A stretch of 64,000 nucleotides of DNA from Jackrogersella multiformis (taxonomy: Eukaryota > Ascomycota > Sordariomycetes > Xylariales > Hypoxylaceae). A program made the position numbers and the translations under genes. The notes beneath the pieces were generated by a model. The model saw nothing but the letters and a program-made list of their open reading frames with translations, ran no database searches and had not been told where the DNA came from. Location: the NCBI GenBank assembly GCA_902806575.1, contig CADCXD010000010.1, positions 1,488,001 through 1,552,000 on the forward strand, read 5' to 3'. Below are positions 23,737 through 33,899 of the stretch, in pieces (the stretch's first letter is position 1; the number at the start of each line of letters is the position of its first letter).

Positions 23737-24076
23737 TTATAATTTTGCGGTCTCTGCCAGGTTTCCGATCTTTAGCTTTTCGCCGTATTTTTCAAGCACA
23801 TTCTTCCCGTGATACTTCCAGAATTGTTTTGTCGCGTTCTTGCCAGCCATGCGCTTTAGAATCTTGGCTCCGCCCGGGTGCTCGTCGAGGAAATCTGCGC
23901 CGCGCGGGAATTGGCCGTTAGTTCTGCGACTTGCATGGGGGCCGAGGAGCAGGAGATATTAGGGGGGTTATAGTCTCACTTGTTATATCATAGACGCCAC
24001 TGTCCACAATCATATACATGCCGGTTTGTTCGTCCTTATGTTCGGCGACATCTTTAGCTGTAAACGTCTTGGACAT
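23737..24076 (-). CDS. Small soluble cytochrome b5-like protein
   Basis: Exons 24076-23980 and 23894-23737 give 84 residues; the intron is GTGAGA to GCGCAG (85 bp). The protein starts MSKTFTAKDVAEHKDE, has VDSGVYDITNFLDEHPGGAK with the first heme-ligand His in HPGG, and the second expected His in FWKYHGKNVL. It ends GNLAETAKL with no transmembrane tail, unlike microsomal cytochrome b5. It is probably an electron carrier or heme protein of the cytosol. It lies about 300 bp from the dead P450, in convergent orientation. Neither exon has a long open frame, so the gene is easily missed. Confidence 0.85.
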
Positions 24077-24588
24077 TGTGAAATACACGTGGTTTAGCGC
24101 TGGGCTTGTGGTATTCGCAAATGGATAATATACTCCGTCGACAAATAATCCAATGCGAAGCTATCGAATGAACAAAGTCGTGTTGCGAGAAAATCGAAGC
24201 TTTGTATTCTTAGTGTTCGTGTTCGTGCGAGGAAGTAGAAATCCGGCTTCGTCGCAAGGAAAGCTGCGATTAAATCCGTTCGAAGGAACCTCGGCACGAG
24301 AGTATCAAGTTAACCGTGATTCGATTACGCTCTACGTTATTGGTCATATGCCAGGTAGGTACCCCTAAGGGTAATTGAGCTTAACCTTCTTCCGGTCTAG
24401 TGTTATTACTAGTGTATGCTAGGTACCTACCCAAGGTAGGTATGTATGTAGTGTAAATCGTCCCTTTCATACCTACTTAGCGTAAGTACCTAGGTAGATA
24501 TTTAGGTATAAGTACACACTATATAAATACCGAGATGTGAGAGATGGCGCTCTGATATAAAGCCGAAAGGTCTGTCGTAACGTGTTTA
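24077..24588. other. Intergenic with ACCTAGGT motif cluster
   Basis: The region between the cytochrome b5 start and the Oma1 stop contains no gene that I can support. Confidence 0.5.
24418..24518. repeat. ACCTAGGT motif cluster
   Basis: Repeated AGGTACCTACC, AAGGTAGGTATG and GTACCTAGGTAG units fill about 100 bp just beyond the Oma1 3' end. They belong to the dispersed intergenic motif family. Confidence 0.7.
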
Positions 24589-25933
24589 TCATTTTTTTCT
24601 ATCTAGGTAGCCTCTGTTCCTATTGAACTTGCTATATGCTTCTAGTGATTGAGTTGTTATTTGCTCTGACAATATAATGCTCTTAAGCAACCTAGCTTTT
24701 GTAAAAAGTCCCTGGCAATCGGTCTCCCGCATCTTCTCCATAGCCTCGGGCATCCATCCCTCTATATTCTTTATTCGGGTTTGATTCTGTATATCGTTAG
24801 CGATCCGACTTCCTAATCCAAGGTATTGGGGGGGGTAATGATGTTGCACATACAGACGGATGAGTACTCATCCATTCAGGCCGCTCCTCCAGATGTGCAT
24901 GTGCCACGTCCATGCGCCTCCAAAACCCAACGGCCTCGTGCGGGTCGTAGCAAGCCTCTGCCATCATCATTAGGCCGATGTAGTCCGCCTCAGTTTCGAC
25001 CATGCGATTATGCCGCCGCAGGAATAGAGAATCCCTGATTTCAAGCAAAGTGTTCCCCAGAAAGGGCCATAGGGGCAACGAGATCAAGTCTACGGGAAAT
25101 GATACCGAAATCGTCGCAAGGAATCTTGAGGAGGTCTCGGCCGCGTGCCCGGCGAGGAGGTGGGCGATCTCGTGACTCAACACCGCCGCAAGGCCGTCGT
25201 CGTTCTTCGCTACAGGGAACAAGCCGCTAAAGACGAAGACTCTGCCGTCGGCAAGGATGAATGCATTCGCCATGACTAATCGTAACTAACATATCAGTTT
25301 ATTTTGTTGTATCTTATACATCTGCTAACGTTAGATAATCTTCAAGGTTCACCTACAAGGCGCATCAATCACTCGGATCTCCCAATTCATATTTTCTACG
25401 CCGAAGACGGGGGCCAGTTTCTTTATGATATGCTCCACCAAAATCACCCGCGGATCGTCGCTGGGAAGGAATCGGCTGCCGCTCCGTTTCACGTCATCTA
25501 CTAGTTCGGCGTACTTTGCCTCGCCCAAGATCTTTAAGCTCCAATCATTGAGGAAATTGAATCGCCGCCGCCCCGTTACCGGTATAGTCTCGAGGTGGCT
25601 AAAGTAGAATATCGTGGCGCCGACGGAGAGTGCGATAACGACATAGACCCAGCGGCGCGTTGTGGGAGGTTTAGCTTGAACAAGAGGCTTAGCCTGGGAG
25701 AGCTTGTAGTATGGGTCATGGTCGCGATTGCGTGAATTGGGAGGAGGACGTCGAGTACGTTGAGGAGTGGGCTGAGGAGTGGGTGGCGTATTGATCTTCC
25801 GGAGATGATGTGTTTGAGAGAACAGTCGACTTGGTTGGACGAGGCGGAGAGAAGAAGAAGCCAAAGTAGGCGGGGTGAATGCTCGGATCCTTAGGGACTG
25901 CCGCAGAGGCCATAGAAGCCAAGCCGACTGCAT
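24589..25933 (-). CDS. OMA1: Mitochondrial inner-membrane metallopeptidase Oma1
   Basis: Exons 25933-25357, 25275-24854 and 24786-24589 encode 398 residues. Oma1 is a zinc M48 peptidase of the mitochondrial inner membrane that cleaves mislocalised or stressed membrane proteins. The N-terminus is basic and Ser/Thr-rich, fitting a targeting sequence, then a hydrophobic segment (YVVIALSVGATIFYF) and ETIPVTGRRRFN, a family hallmark. The active site HEIAH lies at about residue 227 in LSHEIAHLLAGH; the downstream ligand Glu is in ETEADYIG. Exons 2 and 3 join STHPS to NQTRIKNIEGW in phase 0. The last codons (GYLDRKK) arise from a CTACCTAGATAG stretch that matches the dispersed intergenic motif. Confidence 0.92.
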
Positions 25934-26855
25934 TTGGTAGGAGAGGTTGCGCTCGTTCGCGCGACGAAGGGGAGGAAAGGGACCTAAGCCTTGTGAGCCG
26001 CATATATATGGATGTAAATGTAAACTAATACCTAGGTACCTACCTGTGTGCTACCGTGTGCTACGTACATAAATTAATAGGTAGCGACTGAGGGCTAGTG
26101 TAAACTCTAGTTAATAGGTATTACACTATGGATATGGAAAGACCCACTGGAGGTATCCATATATATATTCTCACGTAGACGATATTACCCCGCTTTAAAT
26201 AGGGGCAATCTACCCTACCTAGGTACCTAGGGTACCTGATACCGATATTGGAAAAAGCAAGATCGTGGTTGGATCAAGATAACAACTCAAATGATCATTA
26301 AATCAATAAGAATGGTTTTATTATTACTAGTACTGGCTACATATAAAGTTTGCCTTATGCCCTAACGGGCACTACGCTTTAATTAGCTAAACGGGTAGGA
26401 TTACCTTTCTACCTTATTCAAAGTGGTTATTCCATATAAAATCATATACCTTACTAACAGGTATTTTTAGCGCTATACTATACATATAAAGACATATATA
26501 TACGCATATAAAATCCTTAAAAGATTATATATTAATACTTAGTTAATTACTGTCCGTTTCGTTAATTAAAGCGCAGTGTCCGCTAGGGCATAAGGCGAAC
26601 TTTATGTGTAGCCAGTACTAGTAATAGGTAATCAGCATTTCCAAGATAACAAAAACAAAACAAAAAACTCTATAATCTTACAGCTTATGACTATCTAAGT
26701 ACCTACCTGACATGTACATGATACCTTCATATGTACCCAGGTAGGTAAGTATGCCCTGGTAAATTTAAGAGTAGATATTATCATCATATGCAAAAGCCCA
26801 ATTCATCCTCACCACCGTCGAAGAAAGTCCAGCCCCATCCACATTACCCTACTCC
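25934..26855. other. Intergenic region around a small inverted-repeat element
   Basis: Contains the Oma1 promoter, several ACCTAGGTACC motifs (26030-26045, 26214-26240, 26695-26745) and the MITE-like element. No gene is seen. Confidence 0.55.
26322..26626. mobile_element. MITE-like element with terminal inverted repeats of about 75 bp
   Basis: The left arm (26322 to about 26398) starts TATTACTAGTACTGGCTAC; the right arm (about 26550-26626) is its inverse. The arms share blocks such as GCCTTATGCCCTA and GCTTTAATTA and differ at roughly ten sites, nearly all C/T or G/A transitions. If the outermost TA on each side is taken as a target duplication, the element fits TA-inserting Tc1/mariner or pogo/Fot types. 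The 150-bp interior is AT-rich and codes for nothing, so it would depend on a transposase elsewhere. Confidence 0.75.
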
Positions 26856-29295
26856 CTACATGGCAAGTAAGAAAAAGGCGGCCAGGCTCACGAGCGCCAG
26901 GCTAGCGCTCGTCTTGATACCGGCGCTCACTTCTACAATCGCGCTGCTCGACGCTCCTGCGATGCTGCTCGAGGTCCTTGTAAACCCGGTCGCCGCCGCG
27001 CCCCCGGGAGTCGAGACCGACGTCGTCAGCGTCGCGTTGTAGCCAACCCCGCTGCTCGTGACGGGATAAACCGTCGCTATCGAGGTAACGCTAGTTTCGC
27101 TGTTGATGCCACTGCTGGCACTGCTGGCGATTGTCGATGGCGTAGCCGCGTTACTAGTTGTCACGGGATATGCGGTCGAAGCTCCGCTCGCGATTGTACT
27201 CTCAATCTCGGGCTTGCTCGGGACGCTGGTGCTCTCGGCAGGCTTGCTTGGCGCACCGGTGCTTCCGGCTGGCTTGCTAGGGCCAGAACTGGGGATAGCA
27301 CTGCCAACAGGGCACACGGTCGTCGTAAGACTGATCTCGGTCGTGACAGCGCCAACCGGGCAGTTTGTCACAGTAGGCTTGCACGAAGTGATCGTGTAAG
27401 TCTTGGTTACTTCGATCGTGCTTGTAGTGTAGCCTTGAGGAGCACTCTCGGTCGTTGTCGGCTTAGGAGAGGAGCCTCCTGCAGTCACGGGGCAGACTGT
27501 GGTTCCAATAGAGATGATCTCGGTGGTAACGTAGGCGCCGGCTGGGCAGTTGGTCACCGTTGCAGCGCAAGACGTGACGGTGTGGACGCTAGTTGCATAA
27601 ATGGTCGAGGTAGTGTACTCCGGAGCTTCAGATGAGGAGCTCGATACGACGTAGGAGGAGTTACCGAAGAAAGAAGTCGTAGCAGTAGCTTGTCCTGATG
27701 TGGAATACACGCTTCCGGTCACGAGAGCGCTGCTGGAGGATCCGGTAGTAGTAGCTGACACGCCGGCAGTTGAAGACGCCACATACGAGCTCGAGGATTC
27801 TTCGTTGTCGTCGGTGCAGGCATCATCATCATCATCATCCTCGTCTGAGACGGTTGATGTCGTAGTGCTTTGCGAGGCAGAGGAAGTTGTCGTTGCTGAG
27901 ACGCTGCCGCCGCCGGTGATAATAGAAGAGGATGTGCTAGAAGTAGCAGCGGAGCTAGAGCTTACACTAGAAGAAGTACTGGAGACGGCTGAGCTGCTTG
28001 TCGCTGAAACAGAACTAGTAGTCGAAACCGTTGATGAAGTAGTTGAGGTAGTCGAGGTAGTCGAGGTAGTTGATATGGTCGAAGTAGACGAGATAGAGCT
28101 AGACGTGCTGGTACTGGATATCGATGACGAAGTTGAGGTCTGAACGTCCTTAAGATTGTAAAATTTGATATCCTTAATCTTGAAGTTGGCGTCAACGAAG
28201 TCATTGTTCTTCTTAGCGACATATTCAGTGCAGGTGGCATATCCGGTCTTAGCCTTGCAGCTTGCACCCCACTTGTCAGTCTGTCCAGCAACGGCGCAAA
28301 AGTCGATATTAAGGATCATCTTCATATCCTTAAAGGCCTTGTCGATGTTGCACTGCTTGATTGTATAGGACGGCGTGCCCCAGGCGGAGCCAGGAGACGG
28401 CTTTCCGTTCAAAATGTCGGTGGGCGCCGCTGTTCTAGACCAATCCCAGATCTTTAAGTAGTCCGAGGTCCATTCCATCGCGTAGATGCCGCCAGAGGAT
28501 GATCCGAAGTTGGATGAGTATTCTGAGGCTGAGCAACCTTGGTAATCGTATTGTCCTGCGGAAAAATCATAGCAGTTCGGAGAGTCGATCGTCGCCGTCA
28601 TGCTATCCGACACGAGTTTGCACTCTCCAACAACGCTCGGCGAGTCGACATGGGCAGTGTGGCGGTTGAAGGTGAGGTCATTCCAGTTCTCGTAGATATC
28701 GATTTCTCCCTTGGTCGGCCAAGGCTCGCCGAAGAACCACTTCATTCATATTAGTTGCTATATTAAGGCATATAACTAATATTGGAGAGGTAGGTGATGC
28801 TATATAATATAAAGGGGGTATTGGAAATATCAGATCGACTTACAAACGCAGGCCAAGAGCCACAAACAGGCTTAGGGAGATGAGTGAAATCGGCAATGAC
28901 TAAACCGTGGTTGTACACATTTTTGCTCTCTAGCCTAACACTCTTTCGACCAGCCCCCGAAGCAATATAGTTGCCGTTGGTATGATCTACACCAACGTAT
29001 ACCTCACCATTTTGAACCTTGACAAGGCCGAGGGTTTGTGCGCTAGATTGGCTTTGATATTGGACGTAACCGCCATTGGGATCAGCTCCCTAGATGCAAG
29101 GAACGTTAACCAACCTGAATTAGAACTACCTAGGTAGAGAGTATCCTGTTAGCTGCCTACCGTGTAAAAGTTGAACTTGTTAAAAAAGTTTGTCGAGTTA
29201 TAAATCTCGGAAACCTGGTAGGATTGGGTGGCGCCGGCGTGAGCTGCCAGGGCAACAGCAGCAGCGGAAGCCTTCTTAAGGAGTGAGGGAGCCAT
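26856..29295 (-). CDS. GH16 endo-beta-glucanase-like enzyme with Ser/Thr-rich GPI tail
   Basis: Exons 29295-29161, 29089-28844 and 28739-26856 encode 754 residues. A signal-type start (MAPSLLKKASAAAVALAAHA) leads into a beta-sandwich catalytic domain of about 300 residues. The GH16 active-site motif GEIDIYE (nucleophile and acid/base Glu, spaced E-x-D-x-x-E) is at about residue 138. The domain resembles fungal mixed-linkage/1,3-glucanases more than Crh transglycosylases. About 400 residues of Ser/Thr-rich sequence follow, with an Asp run (DEDDDDDD) and two related Cys repeats (TVTSCAATVTNCP and TITSCKPTVTNCP). The C-terminus (SAGIKTSASLALVSLAAFFL) fits a GPI-anchor signal, so the enzyme should sit at the cell wall or plasma membrane. 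Intron 1 contains one ACCTAGGTAG motif. Confidence 0.9.
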
Positions 29296-31423
29296 TGCTA
29301 CGGCTATAGTGTACGTGTATGAACGAGTGACAGGGGATAATTAACGAAAGGACGACGAACGATACGTCAGAAGGTGAGCGAATCCTCCAGTTCAAGAGAT
29401 AGACTTGACAATAGTAGAACCACGTAGGTAAGAAGGGAAACCTTCTACCCCCGGATCGGCGTCCGCTACATATTTAAACAGCGGGTGAACTAGGTAGAAC
29501 CCCTTAGATGGGAAAACATGAAGGATGCTAACGACCAATTGTCCGTAGGCACAGCATGGCTCCTAGACGCTGCCGGCCAGCGGCGCTGCTGCTAGTTCGA
29601 GTATATGTAAGCGTCTGAATACCGTGATGTATGGTGGACTCACCTTTCGCTTAAGGGGCCATGCTGCCATTGGATAGAATCGCTCTATCCCTTGATCTAA
29701 ACTTGTGTATACTACATAGTAGCGGAAACGAATTTCCATTCTTGGGCAAGTCCCGAGACGTGGAGACTTTTGGGGTGTGGTGAGTAGGTATCTACACTAC
29801 CTCGGTAGGTAAGCAGCGCGATAGTAGACAGCCCTGGAGGATACGATATAGGAATGTTAGACGAAGCGGCGACGCTAAAGGTTGGCCATTAGTTCGGCTA
29901 CGCTGCTTAGCGAGGAACGGACTCCATCAGCATAATAGGCCAACAAGCTAACAGGCTCAAGAATCTAGGTACCTGGACTAACCACAAAAAGGGGGGGTTC
30001 GATGATAGGATTGGCCACGCGGTTATTTTTATTATCACAACCTTAGAACCATACGAAACCTGCTGCCCTTAACAAAAGTTGCCAACATACCAGGTAGGTA
30101 CCTAGGTAGGTATTATCATCAGTAGTTGACGTTGCTTACCCACGTATCTAGTATTACGACGCAGTAGGTATATGAGATCCAATTAACCCCTTACGTCAAT
30201 TTATTCGTAGCTGCGTCGTGTGCCATGTGCCATAGCTCATAGGTTGTTTGTTAAATACCTACCTAGGTACACTACAATGTATGGTGTCCAAGTCTCCTGT
30301 ATGAAGCGCCCTGTTTCATCCTTGTATTTAGTAGATTAAAAAGTTCCGCTGTGAACTATTCTTAGGGCTTTAATTTGCTGCGTCTTTTTCTCGAGGATGG
30401 TTTGAGGACCTGTAGGTAACCAACAAGATCTTATCGTTCAGCTGAAAACTATTCTAGGGGTCCAAGGGGTCCAGGCCGGTTAACCACTACTTGGCAGATT
30501 CTGGCACGGCCCTAACCAATTCAATAGTGTGATCAGCCCTCAAGCAAGATCTCTAGCGGGTCTGTCGTCGTAGGCAGGTAGGTATCGTAGGGCGGGCCGC
30601 CCCCCGCACTAATTCCCACGATTCCTTGCATCGTCCCAAGATGGCAGTGATCTGCTCACCTTCCGAGTCTCCTCCTACGACCACGGAACCGTTGATCCAA
30701 ACTCCAACTCCATGCTTACTGAAAAGTTGTCTTGATATCCGTGTCGAAGCAATCCGTACCAATGTGATATCTATTATATCCGTTGTTTTCTAACTGACTA
30801 CCTAGGTACCTAGGTAGGTAGTTCGCTATTTTTTATATGGTAAATATAACTATCTCCTTGGTACTAATAGTGCATTAGACATAAGATGTCGTCCATATTC
30901 TTTATTGCCAACAGTCCCCGGACTATCTAACTCACACGTCCGAGTTCCTATGACCATCCCATCCTTTCAGCCACGAATGCAGCCCAGTGCCGCAGGAGAT
31001 GATCCTCTCAGTAGATATGCTCCTGTAGCCACATTAGCTCATAGGTATGTTCGTCTTCGACCAGTTTTACTTGCCAACCCCGCCTATATTTCCACGAAAA
31101 GAATCTGTTTCTGTCGGGAAATGCTTGATCTCCTTTTCTTATGCTGACATAATGATAAATCAACCGATCGCCTCCTTGTCCCCTTTACATTGCCTTCGGT
31201 GCCTTCACGAAGTTTTGCTAAAGGTACCTAGTGAGGATCTAGCTCGATATTCCTCGTCCTTCATGGATTTTCCAAGCTTGCTGAATCCATAGCTGCTCAA
31301 AGTAGACTTTCCAAGCTGCAATAATAGGAGTAGCCAAGAGACACCAAAAGGTCTAGGGCTAGGATGATTTCACAGATACCTTCTTACACACTAGCTTGGC
31401 AACCTTTTAATTGCGCGTCGCAT
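29296..31423. other. Intergenic region, 2.1 kb
   Basis: The left end should contain the GH16 promoter. ACCTAGGTAGGTA motifs occur near 30090, 30260 and 30800. Frames at 30553-30762 (minus) and 30905-31292 (plus) are short and unrecognised, so I call no gene. Confidence 0.5.
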
Positions 31424-32160
31424 TTAGTCGATGTAGAGCCCTTCTCTTTGTTTTTTCTTCTCCTCGAGGATTCTCTTCTGTCTCTGTTGCATCCATATAA
31501 AGCCAAAGACTGCGACTATGACGACGATGGGTACTACCAATCCGGCCGCGATTGCGGTGTTGTTATTGATTCCGCCCCTGGACACTGCCTGGTTCGTGGG
31601 TTTGGACGGTATTATCATCGTTTCATTGAAGGGCTATGTCTTGTATAAGCACCTGTAAATACAGCGAACCGAAGAGCTCGAGTTCTTACGTTTTCCGGAT
31701 CATCCATGGGTTTGTCTTCTTCCGATTCGGAGATGGTGAAGTACGGCGAAGATGCAAAAGCTGGCACTGAGGCTTTCGGCCCTACTAAGCTTTGAGGCCA
31801 CACTTCTATCTCGTACTTAGCCGTCTTGAGATATGGGAGCGGATACGGTACACTCTTCCAGAGAAATGAGGAAGCATTAAGCCCGACTGGTATGACACGT
31901 GAGTTGCTAGTTTGTACATAACGAAAGTACGGATTCTTACTCGTGATATTCACCTCGAACGAATTCGCCCCGTATTCACTTGTCTGGTTAATGAGCCTGG
32001 AATGGATTACAAGGGGGTAGCTAGTCGCGTTGATCGGATCCCACTGCAACAAGAGGTCAGACCCATGGGCAATATTCTTGAACTCATTTTGAAAGCTTGC
32101 TGTAGCAAATGCCAATAGCTGACTGAGCACCAAGAAAACTAGGATCTGAAGTCGTGACAT
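31424..32160 (-). CDS. Secretory-pathway single-pass membrane protein, unknown
   Basis: Exons 32160-31690 and 31633-31424 give 226 residues. The intron (GTAAGA to CATAG, 56 bp) joins DDPEN to PFNETM. A signal peptide (MSRLQILVFLVLSQLLAFA) precedes an extracellular domain of about 140 residues with possible N-glycosylation sites (NATS, NQTS, NITS, NASS) and a beta-rich look. A membrane helix (GLVVPIVVIVAVFGFIWM) and a short charged cytosolic tail (QQRQKRILEEKKKQRE) follow. This layout fits a small surface receptor or adhesion protein, as in many fungal plasma-membrane proteins, but I recognise no named family. It is the leftmost gene of the accessory block. Confidence 0.75.
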
Positions 32161-32808
32161 TCTTGTCTCTGTCAATAAATAGCATCATAGATGATTTATA
32201 ATGCATAGTTACCTAGAATAAGGAGATTTAGGAGGACATTATGGAAAGGGATGGGTCAAGACCAGGATATATGTAAATCCCATAGAGCTTGATTAAAGTC
32301 AGTATGTTATAGAATCTACCTAGGTAAGTAATTAACCAAGACATAGAATAGGCAAAGGTGGATGTAATGCGTTGCTACTTTTTCACTAGAATATGTTATA
32401 ACCTAGTAGGTGCTTACCCCCTTTCCACCCTCTTATCTCAAATCTATAAGATCTACATGGTGATAAATGTGTATTTTCATTTTTAAGTTGCTCCTAAAAA
32501 GATTTACTCCCCCGAGACTTGTTAAAGAAGGGATGGATAATATGGATTTTAATGTAAGTGACCTTTGTTTGCGTGGTTAAAGGTCTGGCTAAATTAGACA
32601 GGCTATTAGGTTACCTACCAACCAGCGTACTCCCACATAGAAAATATTAATATCGGTTCCTTGGAACCTTACTATGTTAGATATTTCTAACCTAAGCGAT
32701 AGCTAAGGGAAAAGACCGGGGGTGGGCGGACGGATATACACATTCGAAAGCAGGTGCACGATAATAAAAATAAGAGTTGTCCAACCCAGTATTTTATTAC
32801 TATTCCCT
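32161..32808. other. Intergenic spacer
   Basis: Holds the 5' region of the single-pass membrane-protein gene and the 3' region of the lipocalin-like gene. No additional gene is seen. Confidence 0.5.
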
Positions 32809-33459
32809 CTACTTCTTCGGAATAGGCTTTAGCTTCCCGATCTCGTCGTGGAACGACTCTTCGCTAAGAGATCTCAGCCCTGCCATGACACCTTTGATGA
32901 CGATTTCTTCCTGCGCATAATCCAGACGTTCTTGTCGTACGAACACGGAGAGAGCCTGCGGCGAGAAAACTGTCTTCTGTACGAATGTCACTAGGACCAC
33001 TACGCCATTCTCGCCGTGTTGAAAAGCCTCCTTTGCGCCATCCGCATCATCTACTTGGAATAAGTGGGATATCGTGCCTAGCCCAACAATTTCCCACCGT
33101 GTCGTGATAAATCTCAACCATCCCGCACCTCTCCAATCGTAGATGTATCCTAATACAGCATTTAGGGGGCAGCTGGTGCCATTGGTAGACGAAGACTTGG
33201 CCGAATTATTGACGTACCAGGTTACTACGTCGTTGAACTTTCGAATATCGGCACTATTACTTGTAGAGGAGTAGGTGATGGTTACGGAATGTTTGCGATC
33301 CTGCCACATGGTGCTGGAGCTAGCGACCATGTGCCAAGTGACACCGATAAGATCTTCAATGGTTGGAGGCGGCAGCAAGTGCTGTTCTAGTTGGTAAGAG
33401 GAAGAAGTGGAGGTAGAAAGGAGAGAAGGAAGATGGGGTTGAAATAGTGCGAAAGGCAT
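32809..33459 (-). CDS. Lipocalin-like (calycin) protein, putative
   Basis: An intronless frame of 216 residues starts at the ATG at 33459. Near residue 36 the sequence DLIGVTWHMVASSSTMW matches the G-x-W start strand of lipocalin/calycin proteins, and alternating hydrophobic strands follow (SVTITYSS, VVTWYVNN, VVVLVTFVQ). No signal peptide or membrane helix is seen, so it is probably cytosolic. Lipocalin-like proteins bind small hydrophobic molecules and turn up beside fungal secondary-metabolite enzymes. Its position next to the ABC pump and P450s makes a ligand-binding or carrier role attractive, but that is inference. The fold assignment rests on motif reading only. Confidence 0.55.
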   Translation of the reverse strand: MPFALFQPHLPSLLSTSTSSSYQLEQHLLPPPTIEDLIGVTWHMVASSSTMWQDRKHSVTITYSSTSNSADIRKFNDVVTWYVNNSAKSSSTNGTSCPLNAVLGYIYDWRGAGWLRFITTRWEIVGLGTISHLFQVDDADGAKEAFQHGENGVVVLVTFVQKTVFSPQALSVFVRQERLDYAQEEIVIKGVMAGLRSLSEESFHDEIGKLKPIPKK

Positions 33460-33899
33460 TATCTAGCTTTTCATTCATCGGACTTTGCCAATCTTAATAT
33501 CTTAATCAGGTGAATGAGTGAGATATATGGTTTCCTTTAGAAGAGTGTTATTCGAAGGTAGCGTCGGTGAACAATCTAAAAAAGGGGGTGCACGTCGTAA
33601 TATATGCGTTCTGGGTTCGTTTTTCGGCTTCCAGCGGAATTACTTTACTTTCCCGTAAAAGTCCAACCTGCAGGTTGGAGTACCTAGGTACGTAAGGTAT
33701 TCTCTAGGTAAATATTCCGCGATATTTCATTGAACGGATCTCGTATATATTCCAAGTTATTTATTCCAGTGATATCTATCATTATTTAATTATGTAAAGG
33801 AGAATATCATCCGTCTTTTGAATAGAAATCTCGATCTGCAAGCGAGTGCATGTAAATATGTTTAGTTAGGAAGGAATATAGCTACTAGGTTAGTTAGTC
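33460..33899. other. Intergenic spacer
   Basis: The lipocalin-like promoter and the ABC gene 3' region lie here. One TACCTAGGTACG motif is present near 33680. No gene is seen. Confidence 0.5.

Noticed and set aside
27700..28143. Plus-strand frame rich in Glu and Val
   Set aside because: Mirror of the Ser/Thr repeat tail of the GH16 gene on the minus strand.
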